Positions 48,872 to 61,785 of a DNA stretch of 64,000 nt are shown piece by piece (the stretch's first letter is position 1; every line of letters starts with the position of its first letter). The notes beneath the pieces are model-generated. The model saw nothing but the letters and a program-made list of their open reading frames with translations. It was not told where the DNA came from and did not search any database. The stretch lies in the NCBI GenBank assembly GCA_023231475.1, contig JALJEE010002328.1, forward strand, positions 1-64,000, read 5' to 3'. The position numbers and the translations under genes are program-made. Origin of the DNA: Seison nebaliae (taxonomy: Eukaryota; Rotifera; Pararotatoria; Seisonacea; Seisonidae).

Positions 48872-50829
48872 TTGATGTGTTTGTGTAAGATTATGAGAAT
48901 TTTTCATGTATTTTGGATTATCAGTTATTTCCATTTATCTGAAGAGATTAATTGCTTCAAAAAGAAACCACCGAAACTGATGCTACTTTTATTCGACGGA
49001 TTTTCGAACGAATATCTGGAGTTTGGTCATTTTCCAAATATCGAAAATTTTCTTCATCCAACTTCCGAAAAAATTGGTGCCGTTAAATCAAAGGGAATCA
49101 TTCCAAGTTATACCACCGTTACGGCTGGTAATCTGTGGACAATCGCAACTGGATTAAATCAAGAAAATCATGGAATCATTTCAAATAATATTTTTAATCA
49201 GAAGACTAATAGAACTATTTCAGTATTGACAAGTGATCCATCTGAAGAAATTGATGAATTCTTTCAAAATTTCAATAATTTTGATCCGTTTTGGATAACG
49301 ATTAAGAAACACGTTAACTTCAATATACTTCATGAATATAGGATTTTCAACCTCCTATAAACTTGTCTTTTCTTATTTTAGAAGAAATGTAAGAAAGGTT
49401 CTTTTCTCACATTCCTTTATTGATCTAAAAAAAATAAAGGTGGAAAAACATCATTTCTTACATTTTTTTTAAAAAAAAAAGAAAATAAGAGGAAGGAAAT
49501 TTCTGACTATTATTGAAATTAAACTTATATTTTTTGTCAATTTCAGAATCCGTTAATCGAATCTTGCATTCTTTATTGGCCACCAGCGCGCTTGTTTGAA
49601 GGAAAATGGCTAAATAAATCATATTCACCAAAAATTTATATTAATGGAAAATATTGGGAGATTGCTGGAATTTCATTTCAGGAACGGTTTCGACAGATTG
49701 AAGAGCATATTGACAAGTGTGATATGATTGTAAGTTACTTTCATGAACCAGATTTTAGTGGTCATGGTAACGGTCCAAATTCAAAAGAAGTTTTACAAAA
49801 AGTTTCAGAAATTTTTATTTTATGTTAATGGTCCCATGATAAGTTGTACGAAATAGATGAATTAATTGGAAAGATAACAGAATTATGTGATAGAAAATGG
49901 AAGAATAATTATAATTTAATAATCTCAACCGATCATGGAATGGAAGAGATTACGGAAGTAATCACATTAACAGATTATGTAGATGTGAATGATTACTTAA
50001 TAGGAACACCCGATACAGATAGTGTATTCTATCAAATATTTCCAAAGGAGGAAAAAGTTAAAGTTTTTTGTGTTGCCTTATAATATCTATTGTTGACGAT
50101 TTTTAGGTAAATAATTTAATCGAAAAACTAACCAAAGTTCCCCATTCCCAAATCTTTGCAAAGGATCTTAATACTTTGACGAAGTTCTCTTCGATAAGCA
50201 CCAGTAATCGCAAATTAATCAAGATTATTCCTTCTAATTTATTTTATTCCCGACAAAATAATTCATCTCCATTCTTCCTTCATATGGAAAATGGTTATTA
50301 TCTTCGGACGGTTCGTATTTATTTATGACCATCATCTTTTTCCAATATTTATATACTTATAAAATTTTATGATAATCCCATCAAAATATTCTTATTTCTT
50401 TAATCTATATGGAACATAAACATGGTTCTTTATCGTATATTATTCGAATTTTAGACAAAGCACGATCTACTATTCAATGGCCACCATGGTTATGCATTCG
50501 TCAATAACAAAAAAATGTTAGGAGTCTTCATTGGCAGAGGTACGTCATTCAACGCAATCATTCATGGAAATAGAAGGATGCCCATCATTTTGAAGGATCT
50601 GCCACATACAAAAGATATTCATGCCCTTATATTGCATCTGATGGACATCAGTCCATACCATTCATCAAATGGTAGCATCTATTCGTTTAATGAAACTCTT
50701 AAGAGAACATCTTGCTTATATATTCCTCCTTTTCCTTCCATCTCTTCTTCATTAATATCGTCAAAACTAATAAATTTATCAAGAAAAATGTTGACGATCA
50801 TTTTAATTACTTTTTTCTTTTTCATCTGA
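48872..50829 (+). CDS. Ectonucleotide pyrophosphatase/phosphodiesterase (ENPP4/5-like)
   Basis: Extracellular metal-dependent phosphodiesterase. Exons: 48872-49312, 49547-49801, 49844-50062, 50107-50310, 50455-50829, about 497 aa. Signal peptide near the N-terminus; the likely start may be the later ATG (MRIFHVFWIIS). Catalytic landmarks: LLLFDGF (metal Asp), SYTTVTAGNLWTIATGL (nucleophile Thr followed by A-G-N rather than the usual F-P-N), EPDFSGHGNGP (metal Asp and His), ISTDHGM (Asp-His) and NGHHGYAF (metal His). The C-terminus LTIILITFFFFI is a membrane or GPI-type anchor. Metal ligands look complete, so activity is likely despite the changed residues next to the Thr. Confidence 0.85.
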
Positions 50830-53138
50830 TGCGGAAATATCGAACGATATTATGTAATCTTCCTTCAAACGGTAATATTCGTTGATCAGTTAGTTTATTT
50901 CTGTCGTTGATAATCCAAAATCTTTGTTATTTTTACCCTTAACATCTTTACCTCGATACTATTCTAACCATATAAATCTCATTTCCCTCTCATTCTCTCT
51001 TGTCTATTAGCACAACTTTTTCAAGAATTTTTCAAATAAAATTTACTATCCGATTGATCCAAGAAATTATTTCACTAAAATTCAATCTCTCAACTGACAA
51101 TCATTGTGAAATGATCAAAGAGAGGTTGGTTGATGTCACAACCATTCCATATTTCGGCGTAACATGAATGCTGACGATTATTTAACGAACGATAAAAAAG
51201 AATTTAGTTTAGAGAAATGTAATTTATCTTTCATTTATTCCAACAATAAACGACTCAGAATGTTTGAAGGAATATAGGATTTTTCTCTCAAATTTCCGAT
51301 TTTCACTAATTTACCATTAACGATTTTTTAATAAAATTACTATGAAAAGAATTTTCCATATTCGATCTAATAATTATATTATGATTATTAGGATAATAGG
51401 TTACTCTATTAACTAATAGAATAAGCACCATATTTCTTCTATTGGTTTCCAATGGATCGACGAACAGCACGACCCCATAATTTCTATCTGCAGCAAAAGA
51501 AAATCGTGAATAAGAAACCTCTCTATGCCTATTCCCATTAATTATTAAACGATACAATCATATATGTTGTACCTAAATCATTCAATTCTTTTGCGTGAAA
51601 TTTCCAACCATTGTGGATAATGTATTCCGAAAAAATGCCCATTATATTCAGAAAATAAAGGTTTTCGGCAAATTCTTTTACTCCCTTCTACTAATATAAT
51701 TTCATAATCATTTTGTGAATGAAATCGATTCCTTCACATAATATTTTCAATTTCGAATCTCCTTTTTATCGAAGTAAACATTTATGAATACTCTTCGAAT
51801 ACACCTCTATGAAACCCTGGAATTCTTATCATCATAATGAAGTATATACATCATCTCAATATTTTTCCAAACATTTCTATCATTTTTCTTAATTAACATG
51901 TAATCCATTAATTTTAATTGGACTTCCACAAAATGAACAAATGAGAAGGAACATATGCGTAACATCTCAGTTGTAAGCACAACGAATTTTAATAAAAAAA
52001 ATTGAGCAAAATATACGGTGGAAAGCATTATGATAGTTACAGATATAATGATGTGAATATCATGTCAAATGAGAATTTTCATTTGAACTTTTTAGTCAGG
52101 AAATAAATATGTGATAATTTATCTGAATGAACATTCATTTTCATTCCAAATGTTAGTTATTTTTATTAATATCTTATACTGTTTTCCAATCTCTTCATTA
52201 ATTATTTTAATCATTCAAGTTCAATGAATTTGTCGATAATTATGGAGAATAATTATTCTAAATAACACTATTCCTATTGGTTCTATAGAGGAGAAGATGA
52301 AGTTCGGTCGATTCTCTGGTGACGGAATAAATACTTATATAATCAAATAGAAATTTCGTTTCTTTATTCGTTATATTAAGATATTCTAATCACATGCGTC
52401 TACAAGTGTACAATATTGTCTGTCTATTCATGTCTTAAACTATTTCTGAATAATTTTTCCTGATGTTATATTGTTATAAAAATTAGATTAATTAATATAA
52501 AAAAAAATTGTTAAGCACAAAGGAAAATAATTAGATTATTTCTAAACCATAAAAAATATTAGATAAGAAAATTATGAAGAACACTCTAACAGTAAGTGGA
52601 AGAAGAAATGTTTCTTCTTGATCTCATACTGATTCTTCAAAAGGAATGATTCCATTTCAATATCTCTACGTGTATTATCAACAACAAGTTTTTCTTTAGA
52701 GAAAATTTTAGAAGATATTTTTCAGGCATCATCCTTTAATTTCTCTCGGGATCATGAAAATTCGTATATTCATATGATATATATTCATTCGAAATGACAG
52801 TTATAGACTAACTAACTAAAAAAGTAAAAAGACATCAAGTGAATATAAGTCGAGATGATATGTTACAAAACTGAATAATTGCGTGAAAAAATTTTATCTT
52901 ATCCATATCTATCAATTTATCTATTCCATTTAACTTATTGTGGAAAGATGATTTTTTAAGAAAGACTAATCATTCTATGTTTCATACTTCTATTATAGAT
53001 ATCGATTTCTATCAGAATAATTTCAAATGCGCCTTTCAAACCCATTTCATTTCGCCAAACTAACTTGGTAATCATCACATTTAACCTTTAAATTATTCTT
53101 CGTTTTTTCTTCCATAAGTGAAACGTTGTTTATCGTAA
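50830..53138. other. Intergenic
   Basis: About 2.3 kb. Small frames at 51306-51557 and 51807-52028 (minus strand) lack conserved features. A minus-strand ATG near 51490 would start MGSCCSSIHW, a myristoylation-like sequence, but I found no exons to continue it. Confidence 0.45.
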
Positions 53139-55087
53139 ATGACGTCACAAATCGATTATGTATATATGCAAAGTGGAAGATTATTCCAGCCACCAGATTA
53201 TAACTCATATATTACCACAACCTTATTCCTATTAATATTCCTCTTTGGATTTATTGCTAATCTTCTGGTCATGGTAACGCTGTGCAATCAGGCAACGAAA
53301 ACAGTAACAAATCAGTATTTTTTTACATTGGCAATGGTGGATTTCTTCTTCAACCTTTGTATTCCATTCAATATTATAACGAAACAGTTGAAAGGATGGT
53401 TATTTGGTGCTGTCATTTGTAAGATTTATTATATTCTCCACAATCTTAATCAATTCTCTTCAAGCTTCCTTTTGGCAATGTTAGCTTTCGATCGATATCT
53501 CGCTGTTTGTCATTCAGTCAAGGCAATCCGATATCGTTCGGTCAATAAAGCACGATGTATCATATTTGGAACTTTAACCACTTCATTCTTAGCAGTTCTT
53601 CCTATTTCCATGTTTGCTACAGAAATTCGTCAATTCGTCATATTTAACGATTTGCATTTTAAGCAATTCCTTCAATTGCCTACCTTGAACGATTCGTATA
53701 TTTACCAACTCCAAAATAATCATTCGCTGTTAAAGGAGACATTTGATAGACTTATGAAGGAGAAGCAATCATCATCAATTGGAGAACAATCAAACTTTTG
53801 TGATGGAAATGGAAGGAATTGCTTCCCATTATCCAAGAACGAACAATTAGTATATTGGAATAAATATCAATGGTCTATTATGGAGACGAATGAACATAAT
53901 AATTCCGAATTCATTCTTCAACGATATTATCACAACCTTCGTATCGGTTCATGTCAACCGATCCAAATTCTAACAGAAATCCAAAGTGTCTTCTATACAT
54001 TCATAATCAGTTATCTAATTCCAATTATTTTCATAGTTATTTTCTATTGGAAAGTGGGAAAAAAGATTTGGTGTTTAAATAAAAAATGGGAAATTATTAT
54101 TAGTCAAAGATTAGGTGTAAATGGTGTTAATGACAATTCGAAGCGTCAGTCATTGTGGAATCGATTCAGTCTGAATTTTGAACAAACTGATAGAGAAGTT
54201 TATTCGTTCTCAAAATATATTTGTTGTTGGTTATCATCCAACTATCTCTCAACATTAACGACAAAACAAAACCAATCAAGAAAATCTGCAGAGAATGTTT
54301 CAGAAGAAAAATCAACCGATTACCATTCTCCAATGTCATTCCATCAGATATCAAACAATCGTTCAATCTCTCATGAGAATAGTAATAGTTCCATAATTGA
54401 GTGTCAAAATTTGGAAAGAAAATTTGATTTTAATGTTCTCCAACGATTCGCAAAACAATCTCATGAGAATGTTCGGCGATTTCATCAATCCCGATTGTCC
54501 GCTCAATATCAAATCATTCAATTAATTGAAAAAATGGATGAAGTTAAATCAACTCAATCCGAACCGATAATGAGCGAAAGTAGAAATTTGAATAAGGAAT
54601 CTCCAGTCGTAGTAAAATTTCAGAAATCGTTAAGAAAAACGAAAATTGAAAAGAAATGTGAATTGAGAAGAAGTACAGTAGCAATACCAAATGATATTTT
54701 ACAATTATCTTTAAAGAATCGGAGACAAGCCAGAAGAAAAGTTACTCAAACGGCATTCATAGTCATAATTGTTTATATTGTATGTTGGTTGCCCTATTGG
54801 ATGAGTAACTTCTCTATTATTTATTTGCCAATGCCAATGTTCCATCAAGAGATTCTCATAAGAATTAAAGAGTATTGTCAGATTCTTGCCTATGTCAATA
54901 GTGCCGTTAATCCAATACTTTATGCATTCTTATCTGATGCTGTCCGGTTATTTATTTCTTATTCTTCATATTTTTTATTTCTTATTCATGTTATTTGATA
55001 ATAACAATTTTTTATTCTTCATCTTATAGAACGACATTCCTCCATTCTTTAAGAAAGTTTTTTAAATACTTTAAATGTTTGTATTAA
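53139..55087 (+). CDS. Allatostatin-C/somatostatin-type GPCR
   Basis: Gi-coupled type peptide receptor at the plasma membrane. Exons 53139-54946 and 55030-55087, about 621 aa. TM1-2: ANLLVMVTLCN, KTVTNQYFFTLAMVD; then GWLFGAVICKIYYIL, SSFLLAMLAFDRYLAVCH (DRY) followed by AIRYRS; TM6-7 have CWLPYW and YVNSAVNPILYAFLSDAVR, the pattern of AstC and somatostatin receptors. Extracellular loop 2 is about 125 residues with NxS sites, and intracellular loop 3 about 215 residues; both are far longer than usual. The C-tail is short (TTFLHSLRKFFKYFKC). Convergent with SLC4; stop codons are 49 bp apart. Confidence 0.82.
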
Positions 55088-55136
55088 TTTTTATTTATAT
55101 TTTATTTATCAAATTAATTATTTAAAACAATTCTAT

Positions 55137-58100
55137 TTATAAACATTGTGCACTATTTTTTTCATTTTTTGCAGCCGGTGAAACGAGATGTTGCAATTCT
55201 TGATCAATTTGTTTCTCGAAAGTTTTCGGATCAAATTTGGATCCAGGCAAGATATCATCCAACCAATATAATTCATAATCATTGAAGAATTTTTCCAAAA
55301 ATCTTCTCAGAAAACACGTTCCTACGACCTAGAAAATGATATAAATGACATATCGGATAACTCAAAAAGGTAAATATCAAACTAATAATGGAAATGTGAT
55401 GGCAATGACGTGAACTTTCTTTACAACCAATAATGCAATTAATGCAAGTATCTGCCAAAGCGTAAAAAAATGAATTCGACTCAATTTGACATGTTGCAAA
55501 TAATCGTATTCTGGTTGATATTTGGATGGCATAAATAACAATTTGATACGATCAATGAACTAAAATGAATGTTTAAATGAATAAACAGTTGACAGAACAG
55601 AAGATTTACCTGAATTCCATTTAATGTATTTATCCCCATAAATAAAAATATACCATATAATGCAGGCATGGGAATAAACTATGAGGAAATTCATAAGATT
55701 GAGAGAAAATAAAGGGATAAAATGAACGTTCAGAAATGATGTGAAGAATACACTGACTCCCATTAGAATAGACATAAGTAAATTTGTTACACGTTGTTCA
55801 CTAGAAAGATAGAAGAAAACAATATGAAATTAATTTCTAATCGTTCTACTAACCGAATACCTAAAAATTGAGGTTTTTCTCCAGGTGCAGTACAGGCCGA
55901 CTCAATCTTTAATGCTTGTACATGAGTAACGGCGAGGACGGTAGCGGCAACGAACCATGGTAATCCAAATAAAGAACATAGAGCCACCGAAATAGCAATT
56001 ATCAACAAATCCAAATGATATCCAACACCCTTCTTTAATTTAAACTCTTTCCGATTAATAATTACCGCTGTAATTTGTTGGTCCATAAAGATTAATAAAG
56101 TTGCCAGACATGCGGGAATAAATGCGGCAAAAATCGTCCAAAATTTATTGTGTTTCATAGGATGAATAAACCATTCACGATCATTTCTTGTCGGCTAAAA
56201 TGCAAAGAAAAATTGTTTAGAAAAAGATAATAGTAAATTTTTAAACTCTAAATTCATTAGGAACAACCAATTTTGGAGTTTTTAACGCCAATAAGAAGTC
56301 TATGACTGTACAAATAACGATTGCAAATAACACGGAAAAATCACTAATGAAATTCCGAACCTTTGTTTGAAAAGCATAAATTTTTTATAAATTAAAAAAA
56401 AATATATTAACAACTGATGGGAGATAATGGCTTGTTTTAAATTTTTTTAATTTAATGCATAAAGTGAAAGTGATAATGAACATGATTGTACACCAAAAAA
56501 ATACATCAGGATGATATTGTGCGTGTTCGATTAACTGATCGCAAGCCCATTGCGGATAACCGGTTAATATGCCACCCTTCGATGAACAATCTGCTAAAGT
56601 TGGTGGATTAAAATGAGATAAATAATCTCCTGGACTACTAATATTCATATTTGCTATTAATGATTCATCTACTACACTATCTGTAACGTTTCCAACTAAT
56701 TCGTCATCATCAATAAAATAATGTTCCAAATGTTTTTGTTTGTAATAAGGTAGAAGTGATGTGTTTACTCGTAAATCACAAATACACTTCAAATGATCCA
56801 CTTCCAATGCGGCTTCTAAATGTTCTTTATGAATTGTATTGGTCGCTATCGGATCAGTTTTCAATATGGAAAATAATTGTTTGATGGCCTCATAAATGAA
56901 TATAATGGAGACTAAAGATGCGAAACATTCTTCTGTGAACCTTGTAATGAATTTCACCAGGAAACTCAAATCGAACATTACAAAGAACAATAAAATTACA
57001 GACACCCAAATACCGATCCATAATCGGAATTCTAAAAATTCGAATCCAAACCGTTCACATAATTGAAAGACAATTTCTTCCATGATTAAAATTGGTCCTG
57101 TCGCTGATAAGATATTCATAGGTTGACCAGCAAATAATGAAAATAAAACACCTACCACTGAACCAGATATGATACATTCCATTGTAGCCATTTTATTTCT
57201 AGTTGCACCGCCAATTAGTGCTCCAAACGCCACAACAGAACACAATGTCACCAAATAAAGAAATACTGCCGCTGCTACACATTGGAGACTTAAAGCGTCT
57301 CGAAAATCACTTGCATACCATTTCATTTTGCGTTTAACATCGCCAATTAGACCGCCAAAAATCCTTCCGGTTTTTTCGATTTCATCCCCATGTGTATGTA
57401 ATTCATCGATATTACTTTTATGAATAATATAATCGATATTTGGCATCTGTTTCCTATTCTCTTTAGTCAAGATCTTTTCAGGAGGTTCTATATCCAAAAG
57501 TGGATTCCATTCCGATGGTGGAATTACCATAGCATCGAACATGAAATAATCGAACATTTGTATAAATTCAGATCGATTTTCACACGAATACGCAATTTCT
57601 TTATATACATCATCAATTAGCGCAGTAGCCAAACATCGACCCATTTCATAGACTCGATAATGATCAGTCGGTTTATTAGCTGGACCGAATATACAACAAA
57701 AGAATTTACAGGGAATATCTACTTCGAATAAATTTGGTACTTCAATGCTTTCTTCTAATCTAATAATCACCACCAGTATTTCATTTATGCAATCTAAACT
57801 AGCAACACTAATAGCTGCTCCCAAACATCCTTCACCAATTTTTTTCTTGAAACGGTAATTTGACTAGAAGAAATTTCAATTGATAGAAATTTGAATAGTT
57901 GATGGATAAAAAAAACTTTTTTCTTCTTCTTTCCTTTCATCACATCCTTACTGCTATCGCTGTTTCCTGAAGTTATTGAAGTTTTCCGGAAACGTGGTAA
58001 GCCAGAAATCAATTTATTTCCTTCTGCACCACCTCCATTATTTCCATTATTATTTCTATCGCTATCAGTCGAATATTCACCTGAAACAAAATTCCAGCAA

Positions 58101-58947
58101 AAAAAAGATGAAATCAAATTATAAAATAATTGAACTTCTTGAATATATCTCATCCAAATGGAGTTTTTTAGTGACATCCCGAACACGTGATATTTTACCA
58201 TCCGTTCCTTTGATTTGATGATTATGGACAATAGGCATATTTATAATTCGTTTAATATTATTGCAAGTCTTATGATCAAATTGTAATTTTGTATGTAATT
58301 TTTGTGAAACAGATTCTGATATTGAAAGAAAATAATATTAGAAATGAAATTGTAATAAACGAACCAGCTAAATCATCCAAATTTTTTATTGATGATGTTT
58401 CATGAAACATTAATATTCCCCTTTCTCGTATTATCGACCGTAAATCTGTTAAAGATGTCATTGTAAGTGTCGCTACTCGAGGTTTGGACCATCTTCCCGG
58501 AGATTTCAATGCCTTTTCTTCGAACCGTACCCATCTATTGTAAAATGATTTTTAAAAAGATGTTAATTATCATTATTATTTATTTAAAATAATGAGAATA
58601 ATATAATAATACCTTGCTGCTTCTCGCCATACAGAATTTTGATTAATTTCTTCTCTTAAATTAATTGTACAGAATTCGTTCAATTGGCAAAACAAAGGAG
58701 GAATATGCAAATCAAGACTATGCAACCGATTTCTCAACAAGTGACGACTGGGAGCTGATGATGTTAGAGGCAAAGGAATTGCCTGAACATTTTTCTTTTT
58801 CGATGGTTTGGGCGTTAAATGAGATAAAATTGTCCCACGTCTTCGACCTTTATTCTCCACAACTTTTATTTTGGTATCATTATCAGTAAAAGATAAAGCA
58901 ACATGTCTATGTTTAAGTTTGTCGCTTGCTAAAGATTTATCGCTCAT
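55137..58947 (-). CDS. SLC4 sodium-bicarbonate transporter (NBC/NDCBE type)
   Basis: Membrane acid-base transporter. Exons: 58947-58613, 58534-58365, 58315-58136, 58080-57917, 57863-56412, 56360-56247, 56194-55854, 55800-55728, 55678-55610, 55559-55383, 55328-55137, about 1070 aa. N-terminal cytoplasmic domain: [40 protein letters not shown], then [18 protein letters not shown] part: [27 protein letters not shown]-type [28 protein letters not shown], then [32 protein letters not shown]-like [15 protein letters not shown] and [20 protein letters not shown]. These match Na-coupled SLC4A4/7/8/10 rather than the anion exchangers. The true start may lie in an upstream exon, since an acceptor-like TTAG precedes the ATG. 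Confidence 0.9.
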
Positions 58948-59108
58948 TCTTCTAATAGGAAACTTATACGTATAACAAAAAAGTTTAATTATATTATTGT
59001 TATATTTTACTAACTAAATAGTTGGGGAAAGGTTAATCTCTTTTTTTCCATCTTTTTTTTATTTATCTTGTATAAAAGTTTTAAAATATTCACTCATCAT
59101 TGAAAATT

Positions 59109-60340
59109 TTATTCATCAGATAATTTCACATTACTGTCACTCTTGGCTTTTGTTGACTTTCGAACATCGTTTTCCGCTTCAACGACTTTAAGCAAAAAAC
59201 TAAAGAAGAAGATATGATAAAAAGATTGAACAAAGAATATATCAACAAAATGGTACAACCAAATTATTACTTAAACCGAAAGAAATTAGTGAATTAATTT
59301 AATTCAAATTATATCTCAATTTATTATCATGAATTACATATTAATTATTTTGTTATTTAATGGCCAATTTTGATAATTTATTACTAATCAAGATCTTCAA
59401 ATTTTTCTTGTTTACGAATCACTCGATTTCCTGTTCAGAATTATCATTAAACAGTGACGGTTCAACATCATCGATCACCGACAAATCAGTTTCCTCTATG
59501 GCGAAGATTTTGTTCGATTTTCTAAAATTTATTCGATGTCGACTTTTCGATTTAGCATTCGTATTCTCATTCGAGTCTTTACCGCTTCTTTTACTAATAC
59601 GACTTGTAGTGGGTGTTAATGGTCGTCGGGATGTGGAGTCATTCGAGACATTGTCTGTATCATGAACTTTCAATGAAATTTTCTTCCTTGCTGAAAATTA
59701 AGAAATCTTTTAATTCAATTATTCAAGCTCAATCTAACAAATTTGCAGAATAAGTTTTTCTATTATCAGAGAAAATTATGTCAGAGAACATTTAATTTCA
59801 ATATTAAATTTAACTTCTCCTTTCTAATTGCTTATGACATTTGGCAAACAGTTCTAAAAATTTATACAATAAACTTTTTTTTTAAAAAGAAAACTTCTTT
59901 GATTCTTTTCATATTGGGATAATCTATAATCCATAAGATCGCCTAGTTCTTTATATAACAGATCAAATGTAACAATGAATATAAAAGTAAGAAGACACCT
60001 TCATAAAATTGAACAATATCTGGTTGGTCTCTATATTCGGTCATTGAATAAGTTGTCCATTCACCTGATTAATTAAATTTATCAACGTTAAATCCTATTC
60101 ATTAAGTAATAACGAATGCGTCTCAATGCTAATCGATAATCATTAGGACGACTCAATTGCCACGTATCTAATAGACAACTACAATCGTTCTTCAATTTCC
60201 GCCTGCCAAAATATTTAAAGGTGGAGGAATCGATTGTTCCCTCGAAATATATCCTTTCTGACAAAAAATTTTCCAAAGATTCGCTTAAAACATTTCTGAT
60301 TTCGTCTTGCGAAAATTGTAAATTCAATTTGTTTCTACAA
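59109..60340 (-). CDS. Orphan gene(s), nuclear-looking, 5' end unresolved
   Basis: Traced exons: about 60340-60114, 60064-59999, 59853-59815, 59690-59419 (stop). The frame gives LENFLSERIYFEG, FGRRKLKNDC, LALRRIREWTTYSMTEYRDQ, VQFYEELFAKCHKQLERR, then a basic Ser/Thr-rich end (SKSRHRINFRK) and an acidic tail. A further exon 59199-59109 (LLKVVEAENDVRKSTKAKSD, stop) could be an alternative 3' end (donor near 59458) or a separate gene. No ATG start is found; an acceptor precedes the first exon. Family not recognised; composition suggests a chromatin or DNA-associated protein, which is only a guess. Confidence 0.5.
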
Positions 60341-61529
60341 CTGTTAATAAAAAAATTAACTGTCTAAATGTACTTGTTCTTGTAGTCCGTCATTGACATC
60401 AATACTTCTTGTATCTAACATGTTTGTCAAACTGAAATTCGATTTACTAAATATGAATAGTTGTGCGCTTTCTCTTAGAACTCGATAAGGATTATACGAA
60501 TTTGGATTTAATACAAATTGAAAATTGATGTAATTCTAGTACACTCAATTAAGCTAGTTTCAATATATTTATGACAAAATTATGTTCATTTAATTTCGAA
60601 TCTATATTGTATATTATATAGTCTTTACTATACAGTTTTTTCTATATCACGGTCGTCAAAATTGAAACAACAAAAAAATATTATGTCTCACGTTTATGTG
60701 TTTAACAAATGTTTATTATGTTTAGTCCGTGAATCTTTTGTCCGTGGCTCTTTTATCCGTGGCTCTTTTGTCCATGGCTCTTTTGTCTCGTAGCTCTTTT
60801 GTGCCGTAGCTCTTTTGTGCCGTGGCTCTTTTGTCTCGTGGCTCTTATGTCCTAGACTCGTAATTTACTTACTCTAGAGAATCCCAAAATATAATCAAAA
60901 TTCAAATTTATAACTGCTAACTATCAAGTGCAGTGGCTTAAAGTTATCAAAAAGAGAGAGAAAAATTTTTCACTAATTGAGTTTACTTTTTTTGAAAATT
61001 CTATATTCAATACGAATTCATTTTCACTTATTTATAGCACATTCGAAAGAGCATGAATTGCTCTTTCTTAAAATATTAAATTTTTTGTTGTGAAGAAAAA
61101 AATTCATTGAAAAAAGTGACAATAAAAAAATTTTTTAAATTTTTGGGGGGAATTTTCCAATGGGGGAATCTTCTAGAATCCTTTTGTACTGTATAATTTT
61201 TTTAAAAATTAATGAGCACATTATATTTTGACTATCCACCTTTCCAAAAATCATTTTCGTCGGTGATAAATAATGTTCTATCACTATGCGAAGTTTCAGG
61301 CTCGATTTCGAGTCCGATATAGTTGAGGTTCCCTTGTAAACGAAAAATCTTAACAAATTGTCCTCTAACAAAAAAATATAGCAATTTTATCGATTACAAA
61401 TGCGACAATACCATATTCCTTGGTTGAACAACCAAGGACAGTACCATCGATGGAAACATCGACAATAATAAGAAAAGCTCTTTTTGGGTTGAACATATTC
61501 GAAATAAGTTTATTAGCTCCTTTCACTTG
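60341..61529. other. Intergenic with minisatellite
   Basis: About 1.2 kb of AT-rich DNA, including the 15-16 bp minisatellite at 60726-60853. Otherwise no coding evidence. Confidence 0.5.
60726..60853. repeat. 15-16 bp minisatellite, about 8 units
   Basis: Units of the form TCCGTGGCTCTTTTG. The first four units are 15 bp (TCC start); the next four are 16 bp (TGCC or TCTC start). Each differs by one or a few bases. The array stands out as GC-rich against its surroundings. Confidence 0.9.
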
Positions 61530-61785
61530 TTTCATTGTCGTTGCAATTATTTTCCTCTTTCGACAAAAATTCAATTATTCAAAATATTCTGTTGCGATTT
61601 GTATGGGTTACAATGTTCAGTATTTTTTCAAGATCTATGCTCACATTGGATCGCGCTTATAATCGCTGTATAAGAAGCCTGGTAGGCTGTTATCATCCAT
61701 TTTCTCGAACCTTTGTGTTCGCGATTACCGGGCTTCCTCCTCTTTCTCTATTGTTACGCAAAAGATCATCCAAAACATAAAATTG
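61530..61785 (+). mobile_element. LINE ORF2 C-terminal fragment, degraded
   Basis: KIQLFKIFCCDLYGLQCSVF in one frame, then after a frameshift SMLTLDRAYNRCIRSL, HPFSRTFVFA and LLLRKR. These blocks match the LINE at 62180 (KIQLFRTFCTDFYGIQAS, SMDRAYNRCCRILL, RPFNRAFMF) in order. It is a more decayed copy lying just upstream of that one in the same orientation. Confidence 0.7.

Noticed and set aside
51306-51557. 83-aa minus-strand ORF and overlapping MGSCCSS-type start
   Set aside because: The myristoylation-like start is followed by only about 20 codons, and no acceptor or donor continues either frame.
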